In this document: positions 24,726 through 33,205 of the stretch, piece by piece
Numbering within the stretch: the stretch's first letter is position 1
How the letters are laid out: every line of letters starts with the position of its first letter
Assembly: GCF_014196745.1 (NCBI RefSeq)
Contig: NZ_JACIEH010000004.1
Span: 124,001-188,000 of the forward strand
Source of the DNA: Sphingomonas kyeonggiensis
GTDB lineage: Bacteria; Pseudomonadota; Alphaproteobacteria; Sphingomonadales; Sphingomonadaceae
DNA length: 64,000 nt
Direction of reading: 5' to 3'
Translations under genes and position numbers: made by a program
Notes under the pieces: generated by a model
What the model saw: only the letters and a program-made list of their open reading frames with translations
What the model was told of the DNA's origin: nothing
Databases searched by the model: none

Positions 24726-25218
24726 TTATTGTTCTCCGGGCGCGCCGGCCCAGGCCCTCTAGATTTGTGTTGCGGAGGGCTCGCGCAGGCGCGCGACATA
24801 CAATGCGGCCCTGGCCGGCGGATTCGCCGGCTGCGGTCTCGCGGGTTTCGAAAACTGCTGCTGCTCGCAGGGCACGCGCGAACCGGTGGTCCGCAGACTC
24901 CGCCGCCATCACGCGGCCGGCCATCGGGGCCGGTCGGTGCAGACGTTGCGGAAATTGCCTCATGTGAGCGTCAACCTGAACTGTCGCGGCGAATGTGGCC
25001 GCGGGAAGGTCCGGCGCAAGGGCCGGTAAAAGCTGACTAGCATTACCGTAACGGCGCGGCAACCTTGGCCCCATCCGGCTAATAGCCCGGCAAGCATTTG
25101 CCGCTTTGCCGGCAAAAATATGCCGAATCGGAAATTAACCGCATCGCTTCACGTCAATTTGAAGCGCGCCGTCTAGTCCGGTCACGTCAGGGCAGACGTG
25201 TAGTCAGAGTATCAATCT
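24726..25218. other. divergent intergenic region between rne and the amidase gene
   Basis: This 493-base gap contains the rne leader (minus strand) and the upstream region of the amidase gene (plus strand). A short hairpin (GCCGGCG-GATT-CGCCGGC, 24814-24831) lies about 90 bases before the rne start. Bases 25085-25165 are AT-richer (TTGCCGGCAAAAATATGCC) and probably hold promoters. I see no tRNA, small gene or conserved riboswitch. Confidence 0.5.
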
Positions 25219-26481
25219 ATGGTTTTGGGCTGGACCCCCGGAGCCCCGGCGCGGCATAGCGTCAGGGTGCTGTTCCTGCTCGCCTTGCTCTCCGGCTGGT
25301 TGACCGGAGTTCCAAGCTGGGCGGGCGTCGTGCAGGAAGTGCGCGTCAAGGGTGACCGTGTGATCGTCAAATTCGACGAGCCGGTATCCCAGGCGAGCGC
25401 TTTCGTGCTGGCTGGACCGCAGCGTATCGTGCTGGACGCCAAGGGCGCCGAGCCGGGCAATCGCGCATATGCAGACGGACCCGTGACGAGCATCCGACAG
25501 GGCTCGCAAGGGACCGAGGGCGCGCGAATCGTGCTCGACCTCGCGCGGCCGGCAATCGTGACCGAAGGCAGCTTCGGGCGCGACGGGCGCACGCTCACGC
25601 TACAGCTGCGTACCGTGGACGACGCGCAGTTCGCCCGCGCCGCGGCCGAACGGCGAATGAGCTTCCTGCCGCCCTTCTCCTATGTGCAGCCTGCGGGCCA
25701 CAGCCGCTACAGCGAGACGATCGCACTGCCACGGCGCGCGCCGCCGGCATCGTTGCCGCGTGTCTATGGTGCCTCCGATCGCCCGCTGGTGGTGATCGAT
25801 GCCGGCCATGGCGGGCATGATCCCGGCGCGATCGGCGCGAACGGCCTGCGCGAGAAGGACCTTACCCTCAAGGCCGCGCTCGCCATGAAGGACGCGCTGC
25901 TCGCCTCGGGCCGGGTGCGCGTGGCGCTCACCCGCGAGGACGATCGCTTCCTGGTGCTCCAGGAACGCTATGGCCTGGCACGCAAGCTGGGCGCGGACCT
26001 GTTCATCTCGGTACACTGCGACAGCGCCGGCAATGCCGATGCCTCGGGTGCCACCGTCTATACACTCTCCGAAGTCGCCTCCGACAAGGAAGCCGCACGG
26101 CTGGCCGCGCGCGAAAACAAGGCCGACATCATCGCCGGCGTCGATCTCGGCTCGCAGAATCCGGACATCTCCTCGATCCTCATCGACCTCACCCAGCGCG
26201 AGACGATGAACATGTCGGCGAGCTTTGCCCGCCTGCTCGGGCGCGAGGCCCAGCCGCTCATCCCGATCAAGGCGAACTACCACCGCATGGCCTCGCTGAT
26301 GGTCCTCAAGGCACCGGACATGCCCTCCGTGCTGTTCGAGACGGGCTATATCTCGAACGACGGCGACGCCGCCTTCCTCGCCTCGGACGAAGGACGCAGG
26401 AAAGTGGCGCAGAGCGTGCGCAAGGCCGTGGAAATCCATTTCGCGACGCGCATGGCGACGCGGACGCTGGCGTCTCGCTGA
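25219..26481 (+). CDS. N-acetylmuramoyl-L-alanine amidase (AmiC type) with AMIN domain
   Basis: The 420-residue precursor has a signal segment (about residues 10-36), an AMIN domain (about 37-130, VQEVRVKGDRVIVKFDEP) that targets the septum, a linker, and an Amidase_3 zinc domain from about residue 190. Zinc ligands and catalytic residues are visible in VIDAGHGGHDPGAIG (His), LREKDLTL (Glu), FISVHCDSA (His) and VLFETGYISN (Glu). It cleaves the peptide stem from peptidoglycan during cell separation. PBP1A follows on the same strand after 160 bases, a common sphingomonad gene order. Confidence 0.94.
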   Translation: MVLGWTPGAPARHSVRVLFLLALLSGWLTGVPSWAGVVQEVRVKGDRVIVKFDEPVSQASAFVLAGPQRIVLDAKGAEPGNRAYADGPVTSIRQGSQGTEGARIVLDLARPAIVTEGSFGRDGRTLTLQLRTVDDAQFARAAAERRMSFLPPFSYVQPAGHSRYSETIALPRRAPPASLPRVYGASDRPLVVIDAGHGGHDPGAIGANGLREKDLTLKAALAMKDALLASGRVRVALTREDDRFLVLQERYGLARKLGADLFISVHCDSAGNADASGATVYTLSEVASDKEAARLAARENKADIIAGVDLGSQNPDISSILIDLTQRETMNMSASFARLLGREAQPLIPIKANYHRMASLMVLKAPDMPSVLFETGYISNDGDAAFLASDEGRRKVAQSVRKAVEIHFATRMATRTLASR

Positions 26482-26643
26482 AAAACTCTCCTCATCAATC
26501 CCCTTGTGCCCTCATTATAGAGGGTATGGGGGGATGTGGTTTCACTTAGGGAATAATCCCATTTCGGGAGCGATCCTGCCGCACGACGAGCCGCCGAGAC
26601 TCCGGCTGGCATCCGTGTTCAATCCTGCTAAACCGCGACCCGC

Positions 26644-29154
26644 ATGTCCGACGGTTCCACTTCCAGCGTAAAGATGCGCATCAAGCGCGAGATCGGGGGC
26701 TTCACAGGGCTGTTCGGTCGCGTCCGCCACCGCTGGTGGTTCCGGATCCTCGCGGTACTGGCGCTGCTCTCCGGCGTCTTCGTCTTCCTCGTCTGGCTGT
26801 TCATCGCGCGCAACCTGCCCTCGGTCGACACGCTGAAGAACTACGAACCACCGCTGCCGACCAATGTCCGCTCGGCAGAGGGGCTGCCGATCCTCAGCTA
26901 TGCGCGCGAGCGCCGCGTGCAGCTGAGCTTCGAGGAATATCCCAAGCTCCTCGTCGAGGCGTACATGTCCGCCGAGGACAAGACCTTCTTCGAGCATCAC
27001 GGCGTCGATTTCCCCGGCCTGGTACGCGCCGCGTTCCAGGGGCTGGTGAGCGGCTCGACGCCGCGCGGCACCTCGACGATCACCCAACAGGTCGCCAAGA
27101 ATCTGCTGGTCGGCAACGAGACGAGCTATCTGCGCAAGGCCAAGGAGGGCATCCTCGCCTGGCGCATGGAGGATGTGCTCACCAAGCAGCAGATCATGGA
27201 GCTGTACCTCAACTCGATCGAGCTGGGGCGCAACGCCGGCGGGGTCGAGGCGGCGAGCCAGGCCTATTTCGGCAAGGAGCTGGATCAGCTCACCCTGCCA
27301 CAGATGGCCTATCTGGCGATCCTGCCCAAGGGCCCGTCCAACTATGATCCCGATCGCCACACCCAGCGCGCGCTCGATCGCCGCAACTGGGTTCTCGGGC
27401 AGATGCTCGAGAACGGCTTCATCGACCAGGCCCAGCATGATTCGGCGGTCGCGTCCCCCCTCGGCACCGTGCCGCGCCAGACGCCCAAGTTCGAGCGCGT
27501 CGGCGGCTATTTCACCGAGGAGGTCCGCCGCCAGCTGATCGACAAGTTCGGAGAGACCGACGAGACCGGCCCGTACAGCGTCTATTCCGGCGGCCTGTGG
27601 GTGCGCACCTCGCTCGATCCCAGGCTGCAGCAATACGCCCAGAAGGCACTGCGCGACGGCCTGCTGCGCTATGATCGCGGCCGCGGCTGGTCGGGTCCGA
27701 TCGGCCATGCCGATATCGGCAGGAGCTGGCTCCAGTCCTTCCTCAACACCAATATCGGCGTCGACTATGAGGATTGGCGCGCCGGCGTGCTGATCGAACG
27801 CACCGGCGACAGCTGGCAGGTCGGGTTCGACGACGGCTCGACCGGCACGCTGCCCAAATGGGCCGCGACCATGCCGGTGCGCGGCCAGGGCGGCCACGCA
27901 TTCGACGCCTTCAAGCCCGGCGACATCGTCGCGGTGGCCCCCGAGAGCGGCCAATGGGCGCTGCGCTCGATCCCCAAGGTCTCGGGCGGCATGGTGGTCG
28001 AGGATCCGCGCACCGGGCGCATCCTGGCGATGCAGGGCGGCTTCGATTCGCGCATCCAGAGCTTCAACCGCGCCACCCAGGCGCAGCGCCAGCCGGGCTC
28101 GACGATCAAGCCGATCGTCTATGCCGCCGCGCTCGAGCAGGGCATGACCCCCGCCTCGATCGTGGTCGATGGCCCGTTCTGCGTGTGGCAGGGCGCCAAT
28201 CTCGGCCAGAAGTGCTTCCGCAACTTCGGCAATGCGCGCGGCGCCGGCCCCAAGACGCTGCGCTGGGGCATCGAGCAGTCACGCAACCTGATGACGGTGC
28301 AGATCGCCAACCAGACCGGCATGGACCACGTCGTCGACCTGATCCAGCGGATCGGCGTGTCGCGGCAGAAATTCCCGCCCTATCTCAGCTACGCGCTGGG
28401 CGCCGGCGAGACGACCGTGACCCGCATGGTCAACGCCTATTCGATCCTGGTGAACCATGGCCGGGCGCTCAACCCGTCGCTGATCGACTTCGTCCAGAAC
28501 CGGAAGGGCGCGGTGGTCTGGCCCGAGAACTGGCGCCCCTGCGAAGGCTGCAACGCGCCGGACTGGAAGGGCGGCGCGATGCCGCGCCCGGTCACCCGCG
28601 CCAAGCAGGTGATCGACGCGCTCTCTGCCTATCAGATGGTCCATATCGCGGAGGGCGTGGTCCAGCGCGGCACCGCCACCGTTCTGCGCGACCTGGGCCG
28701 CCCGATGATGGGCAAGACCGGCACCACCTCGGGCCCGACCGACGTGTGGTTCGTCGGCGGCACTCCGCAGATGATCGGCGGCCTCTATATCGGCTATGAC
28801 ACGCCGACCAACCTGGGCGGCTATGCCCAGGGCGGCTCGATCGCCGCGCCGATCTTCAAGCAGTTCGCCATCCCCGCGTTCGAAGGCATGGAGAAGGTCC
28901 CCTTCACCGCGCCCCAGGGCATCCGCATGGTCCGCATCGATCGTGCGTCGGGCAAGCCGGTCACCGGCGGCTGGCCGTCGAGCGACCCGCTCTCCGGCAT
29001 AATCTGGGAAGCGTTCAAGCCCGAGACCGAGCAGCGCCGCGGCCGCCGGGACCAGGAAGAACAGCCCGAAACCAAGGCCGTCGAGAAGAAGGCAGCCCCC
29101 AAGAAGCAGGAGGGCGACAGCGACTTCTTGCAACGCGAGGGCGGAATCTACTAG
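26644..29154 (+). CDS. mrcA: penicillin-binding protein 1A, bifunctional transglycosylase/transpeptidase
   Basis: The 836-residue class A PBP has a cytoplasmic N-terminus, one membrane helix (about residues 33-55), a glycosyltransferase domain with catalytic Glu111 in AEDKTFFEHHG and the GTSTITQQVAKN and LNSIELGR motifs, and a transpeptidase with PGSTIKP (Ser near 484), SRN and GKTGTT. An OB-like insertion precedes the transpeptidase, typical of PBP1A. The C-terminus is a charged disordered tail (KKAAPKKQEG). It polymerises and cross-links peptidoglycan at the inner membrane. Confidence 0.95.
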   Translation: MSDGSTSSVKMRIKREIGGFTGLFGRVRHRWWFRILAVLALLSGVFVFLVWLFIARNLPSVDTLKNYEPPLPTNVRSAEGLPILSYARERRVQLSFEEYPKLLVEAYMSAEDKTFFEHHGVDFPGLVRAAFQGLVSGSTPRGTSTITQQVAKNLLVGNETSYLRKAKEGILAWRMEDVLTKQQIMELYLNSIELGRNAGGVEAASQAYFGKELDQLTLPQMAYLAILPKGPSNYDPDRHTQRALDRRNWVLGQMLENGFIDQAQHDSAVASPLGTVPRQTPKFERVGGYFTEEVRRQLIDKFGETDETGPYSVYSGGLWVRTSLDPRLQQYAQKALRDGLLRYDRGRGWSGPIGHADIGRSWLQSFLNTNIGVDYEDWRAGVLIERTGDSWQVGFDDGSTGTLPKWAATMPVRGQGGHAFDAFKPGDIVAVAPESGQWALRSIPKVSGGMVVEDPRTGRILAMQGGFDSRIQSFNRATQAQRQPGSTIKPIVYAAALEQGMTPASIVVDGPFCVWQGANLGQKCFRNFGNARGAGPKTLRWGIEQSRNLMTVQIANQTGMDHVVDLIQRIGVSRQKFPPYLSYALGAGETTVTRMVNAYSILVNHGRALNPSLIDFVQNRKGAVVWPENWRPCEGCNAPDWKGGAMPRPVTRAKQVIDALSAYQMVHIAEGVVQRGTATVLRDLGRPMMGKTGTTSGPTDVWFVGGTPQMIGGLYIGYDTPTNLGGYAQGGSIAAPIFKQFAIPAFEGMEKVPFTAPQGIRMVRIDRASGKPVTGGWPSSDPLSGIIWEAFKPETEQRRGRRDQEEQPETKAVEKKAAPKKQEGDSDFLQREGGIY

Positions 29155-29173
29155 CGCGGCGCATTATATACCC

Positions 29174-29255
29174 CGTCATCCCCGCGAAGGCGGGGATCCA
29201 GGGTAACGAGCGACGCCGCTCTTGGCTGTGGATCCCCGCCTTCGCGGGGATGACG
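29174..29255. repeat. perfect REP-like inverted repeat upstream of prfB
   Basis: Two 27-base arms (29174-29200 and 29229-29255) are perfect complements with a 28-base loop. The core CGTCATCCCCGCGAAGGCGG matches the element at 17145. It sits between the mrcA stop and the prfB start (27 bases before the ATG), so it may end mrcA transcription or shape the prfB leader. Confidence 0.85.
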
Positions 29256-29282
29256 AATTGAATAGTTCGAAAGGTAAAACCC

Positions 29283-30410
29283 ATGCGCGCCGAAGCGCAG
29301 GCTCATGTCGACAACATCAAGGAGTCGCTCGCGCTACTCCGCCGCTTCCTCGATTGGGACCGCGCGCTGCGCCGGCTCGACGAGCTGAACGCGCGCGTCG
29401 AGGATCCGACTCTCTGGAACGACGCCAAGAAGGCCCAGGACGTGATGCGCGAGCGTCGCCGCCTCGACGAATCGATCGGCGCCACCCGCGCGATCGAGAC
29501 CGAGCTCAACGACACCGCCGAGCTGATCGAGATGGCCGAGGCCGAAGGCGACGAGGAAATGGCGGTCGAAGGCACCGCCAGCCTCGCCGCGCTGGCCGAG
29601 CGTGCCGAGAAGGACAAGGTCATGGCCCTGCTCTCGGGCGAGGCCGATGCCAACGACACCTATATCGAGATCAACTCGGGCGCCGGCGGCACCGAGAGCA
29701 ACGACTGGGCCGGCATGCTCCAGCGCATGTACACGCGCTGGGCCGAGCGCCATGGCCTCAAGGTCGAGCTGGTCGACTATCACGCCGGCGAACAGGCGGG
29801 CATCAAGTCGGCGACGCTGCTGGTGAAAGGCGAGAACGCCTACGGCTATGCCAAGACCGAGAGCGGCGTGCACCGCCTGGTCCGCATCTCGCCGTACGAC
29901 AGCGCCGCGCGCCGCCACACCAGCTTCTCCTCGATCTGGGTCTATCCGGTGATCGACGACGACATCGCGATCGAGATCAACGAGAGCGAGCTGCGCATCG
30001 ACACCTATCGCGCATCGGGCGCGGGCGGCCAGCACATCAACACCACCGATTCGGCAGTGCGTATCACCCACTTGCCCACCGGCATCGTCGTGCAGTGCCA
30101 GAACCAGCGCTCGCAGCACAAGAACAAGGCCGAGGCCTATAACCAGCTGCGCGCCCGCCTCTACGAGCGCGAGCTGGCCGAGCGCGAGGCCGCGGCCAAC
30201 GCGACCAACGCCACCAAGACCGATATCGGCTGGGGCCACCAGATCCGCTCCTATGTCCTCCAGCCGTACCAGCTGGTGAAGGACCTGCGCACCGGTGTGA
30301 CTTCCACTGCGCCCGGCGATGTGCTCGATGGGGACCTCGACGCGTTCATGGCCGCCGCGCTATCCCAGCGCGTGACCGGCGAGACCGTCGAAGTGGAGGA
30401 TGTCGATTGA
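29283..30410 (+). CDS. prfB: peptide chain release factor 2
   Basis: The 375-residue factor ends translation at UGA and UAA codons. It has the peptidyl-tRNA-hydrolysing GGQ in RASGAGGQHINTTDSAVR (near residues 247-249). The stop-codon tripeptide position reads SPY (about residues 203-205, VRISPYDSAARRHTSF) instead of the SPF of E. coli, which I recall as common in alphaproteobacteria. The reading frame is continuous from the ATG, with no in-frame UGA, so the programmed +1 frameshift that autoregulates prfB in many bacteria is absent. The next gene overlaps its stop by four bases. Confidence 0.95.
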   Translation: MRAEAQAHVDNIKESLALLRRFLDWDRALRRLDELNARVEDPTLWNDAKKAQDVMRERRRLDESIGATRAIETELNDTAELIEMAEAEGDEEMAVEGTASLAALAERAEKDKVMALLSGEADANDTYIEINSGAGGTESNDWAGMLQRMYTRWAERHGLKVELVDYHAGEQAGIKSATLLVKGENAYGYAKTESGVHRLVRISPYDSAARRHTSFSSIWVYPVIDDDIAIEINESELRIDTYRASGAGGQHINTTDSAVRITHLPTGIVVQCQNQRSQHKNKAEAYNQLRARLYERELAEREAAANATNATKTDIGWGHQIRSYVLQPYQLVKDLRTGVTSTAPGDVLDGDLDAFMAAALSQRVTGETVEVEDVD

Positions 30411-31183
30411 GATCGGGCCTCGCCCTGCTGCTGACCATGGCGCTCGCCGCGTGCGGCGGGGCGGCGATGATCGACAACAAGGCGCAGGATGACGACGCGC
30501 CTGCGTCGCACAGCGGCTTCCCCGCCGCCGACCGGCCCGTCGCCACCATCCTCTCGCCGCGCTGGTCCACCGAGGAAGCGCGCGACCGGCTGAACGAAGC
30601 GGGCCAGGTGATGGACCTGGCGGGCATCAGGCCGGACATGACCGTCGCCGATATCGGCGCGGGCGAAGGCTATTACACCGTCCGCCTGGCCACCCGCGTC
30701 GGCAGGAAGGGCCGCGTCGTCGCCGAGGACATCGTGCCCGAGACGCGCGACTATCTCGCCACCCGCGTGTTGCGCGAGAAGCTCGACAATGTCAGCGTGC
30801 GCCTCGGCCTGCCCGCCGATCCGCGCCTGCCGGAGAACAGCTTCGACCGCGTCCTCATGGTCCACATGTACCATGAGATCGAGAGCCCCTACGAGTTCCT
30901 CTGGCGCCTGCGCCCCGCGCTCGCGCCCGGCGGCCAAGCAGTGGTGGTCGACGCCAATCGCCCGACCCAGGATCACGGCACCCCGCCCGAGCTGCTCAAA
31001 TGCGAGTTCGCCGCGGTCGGCTATTCGCTCGTGTCGATCAAGCCCATGCCCTCGGCAGGCGGCTATATCGCGATCTTCGAGGCGCGCGGCGACCGGCCCG
31101 AGCCGAGCGCGATCCGCGCCTGCAAGAGCGGCAAGACCGCCAAGCCGGCGGTCCTGCCCCGGGAAGAATCAAAGGAACCCTAG
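30407..31183 (+). CDS. lipoprotein with class I SAM-dependent methyltransferase fold
   Basis: The product is 258 residues from a TTG overlapping the prfB stop (TTGA), with GGAGG before it. The N-terminus is a lipoprotein signal with lipobox LAAC (Cys16). The body is a Rossmann methyltransferase: motif I VADIGAGEGYYTVRLA, motif II region GRVVAEDI and motif IV-like FDRVLMVHMYHEI. A methyltransferase exported as a lipoprotein is odd, because S-adenosylmethionine is cytoplasmic. It may be a degenerate binding protein or retained at the inner membrane. Homologues with signal peptides are known among proteobacterial predicted methyltransferases. Confidence 0.8.
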   Translation: MRSGLALLLTMALAACGGAAMIDNKAQDDDAPASHSGFPAADRPVATILSPRWSTEEARDRLNEAGQVMDLAGIRPDMTVADIGAGEGYYTVRLATRVGRKGRVVAEDIVPETRDYLATRVLREKLDNVSVRLGLPADPRLPENSFDRVLMVHMYHEIESPYEFLWRLRPALAPGGQAVVVDANRPTQDHGTPPELLKCEFAAVGYSLVSIKPMPSAGGYIAIFEARGDRPEPSAIRACKSGKTAKPAVLPREESKEP

Positions 31184-31615
31184 GCTGCGAAAGCTGGTGG
31201 TGCCGCCCGTCGCCACCACCAGGTGATCGAGCAGCCGCACGCCCAGCGCATCGAGCGCGCGGGCGAGCCGGTCGGTCGCCTCGCGATCGGCGCGGCTCGG
31301 TGTCGGGTCGCCGCTCGGATGGTTGTGCCCCATCACCACCGCGGCAGCATGGAAGGCGATGGCGTCCGCCGCCACGTCGCGGATCGGCAGGTCGGCCGCG
31401 TCGCGATGCGCGGAGCGGGCATGGCGCATGCCGAGTATCTGCTGGTGCCGGTCGAGATAGACGAAGGCGAGCACCTCCACTTGCTCCAGCGCGAGCGGCG
31501 CGAACAATAGCCCCGCCTCCTGCGGATCGTGCAGCCGCATCGGGCGGTGGGGCACATCGAACAACACGGTCCAGCGCCTGCCACTGCCGGCCGCCCCGCC
31601 GAAGCGCGACCGCAT
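31169..31615 (-). CDS. short RadC-family JAB/MPN domain protein
   Basis: The product is 148 residues from ATG at 31615. Only the MPN (JAMM) domain is present: ALEQVEVLAFVYLDRHQQILG, RDVAADAIAFHAAAVVMGHNHPSGDPTPSRAD, DHLVVATGGTTSFRSLGFL. Metal ligands would be His97, His99 and Asp110 or Asp103. Typical RadC proteins are above 200 residues with an N-terminal helix-hairpin-helix domain, which is missing here. RadC function is unresolved; the fold is that of JAMM deubiquitinase-like hydrolases. It overlaps the end of the lipoprotein gene on the opposite strand by 15 bases. Confidence 0.82.
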   Translation of the reverse strand: MRSRFGGAAGSGRRWTVLFDVPHRPMRLHDPQEAGLLFAPLALEQVEVLAFVYLDRHQQILGMRHARSAHRDAADLPIRDVAADAIAFHAAAVVMGHNHPSGDPTPSRADREATDRLARALDALGVRLLDHLVVATGGTTSFRSLGFL

Positions 31616-31696
31616 CCGCTCCGGACAAAGCTTTTCTCCACAATGGAGATGTTCCGCCTGCTTGGCGCCGCCCGGGCGCGGGGCTACGCTGCACAT

Positions 31697-32491
31697 ATGC
31701 AGCAATATCTCGACCTGATGGACCGCGCGCTCAACCATGGCGCCGAGCAGATGGACCGCACCGGCACCGGCACGCGGAGCGTGTTCGGCCACCAGATGCG
31801 CTTCGATCTGAGGCAGGGCTTCCCGCTGCTCACCACCAAGAAGCTGCACCTGCGCTCGATCATCATCGAGCTGCTCTGGTTCCTGCGCGGCGACACCAAT
31901 GTGCAGTGGCTGCAGGAGCGCAAGGTCAGCATCTGGGACGAATGGGCCGACGAGAATGGCGATCTCGGCCCGGTCTATGGCAAGCAGTGGCGCGACTGGG
32001 AGGCCGCGGACGGCCGCCATATCGACCAGATCAGGGAGCTGATCGAAACGCTGAAGACCAATCCGGGCTCGCGCCGCATGGTCGTCTCCGCCTGGAACCC
32101 GGGCGAGCTCCACGCCATGGCGCTGGCCCCCTGCCACTGCCTGTTCCAGTGCTATGTGGCCAACGGCAAGCTGAGCCTCCAGCTTTACCAGCGCTCGGCC
32201 GACATCTTCCTCGGCGTGCCGTTCAACATCGCCAGCTATGCGCTGCTCACCCATATCCTCGCCCAGCAGGCAGGTCTGGAAGTCGGCGACTTCGTCTGGA
32301 CCGGCGGCGATTGCCACCTCTATTCGAACCATCTCGACCAGGCCCGCGAGCAGCTCAACCGTACGCCGGGGCCGATCCCGCAGCTGGAGATCCTGCGCAA
32401 CCCGGGCTCGATCGACGCGTATGAATATGAGGACTTCGTGATCCACGATTACGTCGCCCAGCCGCATATCAAGGCGCCGGTGGCGGTTTAG
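31697..32491 (+). CDS. thyA: thymidylate synthase
   Basis: The 264-residue enzyme has exactly the E. coli length. It methylates dUMP to dTMP using methylene-tetrahydrofolate. The catalytic cysteine is Cys146 in MALAPCHCLFQCYV (the usual LPPCH reads LAPCH here), followed by LQLYQRSADIFLGVPFNIASYALL, which binds folate and dUMP. It is grouped with an RMF-like small gene and folA, which regenerates the tetrahydrofolate used here. Confidence 0.97.
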   Translation: MQQYLDLMDRALNHGAEQMDRTGTGTRSVFGHQMRFDLRQGFPLLTTKKLHLRSIIIELLWFLRGDTNVQWLQERKVSIWDEWADENGDLGPVYGKQWRDWEAADGRHIDQIRELIETLKTNPGSRRMVVSAWNPGELHAMALAPCHCLFQCYVANGKLSLQLYQRSADIFLGVPFNIASYALLTHILAQQAGLEVGDFVWTGGDCHLYSNHLDQAREQLNRTPGPIPQLEILRNPGSIDAYEYEDFVIHDYVAQPHIKAPVAV

Positions 32492-32548
32492 AAGCGGCCC
32501 ATTTTGTTAGCCGGGCTCCCCTGCCCGGCGGTATCACGGAGAAAGAAT

Positions 32549-32707
32549 ATGGCCGCACCGCAGGACAAGGCATGGCAGGAAGGCTATGGGGCCGGAAAGA
32601 ACGGCAAGCCGGAATCGGCTAACCCCTACAAGAGCGGCACGCTCATGGCCGCGTGGCAGAAAGGCTGGAGCAACGGCGCCAAGGCGCAGGCCGGCGGAAA
32701 TGCCTGA
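32549..32707 (+). CDS. small RMF/CrpP-like protein
   Basis: The 52-residue product starts at an ATG preceded by GGAGAAAG. The pattern WQEGYGAGKNG, NPYKSG and AAWQKGW matches the ribosome modulation factor fold (GY-AG-G, NPY, W-GW). RMF promotes ribosome dimerisation in stationary phase in gammaproteobacteria, and related CrpP-like peptides have been linked to other roles. Function here is inferred from the motif pattern only. It lies between thyA and folA on the same strand with short gaps (57 and 21 bases), so it is likely co-transcribed with both. Confidence 0.72.
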   Translation: MAAPQDKAWQEGYGAGKNGKPESANPYKSGTLMAAWQKGWSNGAKAQAGGNA

Positions 32708-32728
32708 CCGCGCCGGCGGAGGCCGTGG

Positions 32729-33205
32729 ATGCAGGTAATTTCCTTCCATCTCGCCCGTGCCGACAATGGCGTGATCGGCGTCGACGGCCAGCTGCCCTGG
32801 CGCCTGCCGGCCGACCTCAAGCGCTTCAAGGCGCAGACCATGGGCAAGCCGATGATCATGGGCCGCAAGACCTTCGACAGCTTCCCCGCGCCCCTGCCCG
32901 GCCGCCGCCACATCGTGCTGACCCGCGATCGCAACTGGCATGCCGAGGGCGCCGAAGTGGCCCACACGCCGGCCGAGGCGCTCGCGCTGGCCGGCCCCGG
33001 CGAGGTCGCAGTTATCGGCGGGGCGGAGGTGTTCGCGCTGTTCACGCCGGACCGGATCGAGCTCACCGAAGTCCATGCCGCGCCAAAGGGGGACGCGGTC
33101 GTTCCCGCTTTCGGGGTTGAATGGCGCGAAGTTGCGCGCGAGGATTTCCCGGAAGAAGCGGGGCGCCCTGCCTACAGCTTCGTGACGCTGGAGCGGACAG
33201 GATGA
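32729..33205 (+). CDS. folA: dihydrofolate reductase
   Basis: The 158-residue enzyme reduces dihydrofolate with NADPH. It has the family blocks NGVIGVDGQLPWRLPADLKRF (with the substrate-binding acid), MIMGRKTFDSF, RRHIVLTRDRNW and VAVIGGAEVFALF. The gene follows thyA and the RMF-like gene, a functional pairing in the folate cycle. Its stop overlaps the ATG of the dipeptidase gene by four bases (ATGA), showing co-translation. Confidence 0.96.
   Translation: MQVISFHLARADNGVIGVDGQLPWRLPADLKRFKAQTMGKPMIMGRKTFDSFPAPLPGRRHIVLTRDRNWHAEGAEVAHTPAEALALAGPGEVAVIGGAEVFALFTPDRIELTEVHAAPKGDAVVPAFGVEWREVAREDFPEEAGRPAYSFVTLERTG

Noticed and set aside
20280..25040. Plus-strand open frame of more than 1500 codons
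   Set aside because: It lies antisense to the M48 protease and RNase E genes, has no domain match, and results from high GC3 and codon symmetry of rne.
24726..25218. tRNA or riboswitch in the largest gap
   Set aside because: No cloverleaf, T-loop GTTC-type pattern or known riboswitch core is visible; only short hairpins and promoter-like AT stretches.
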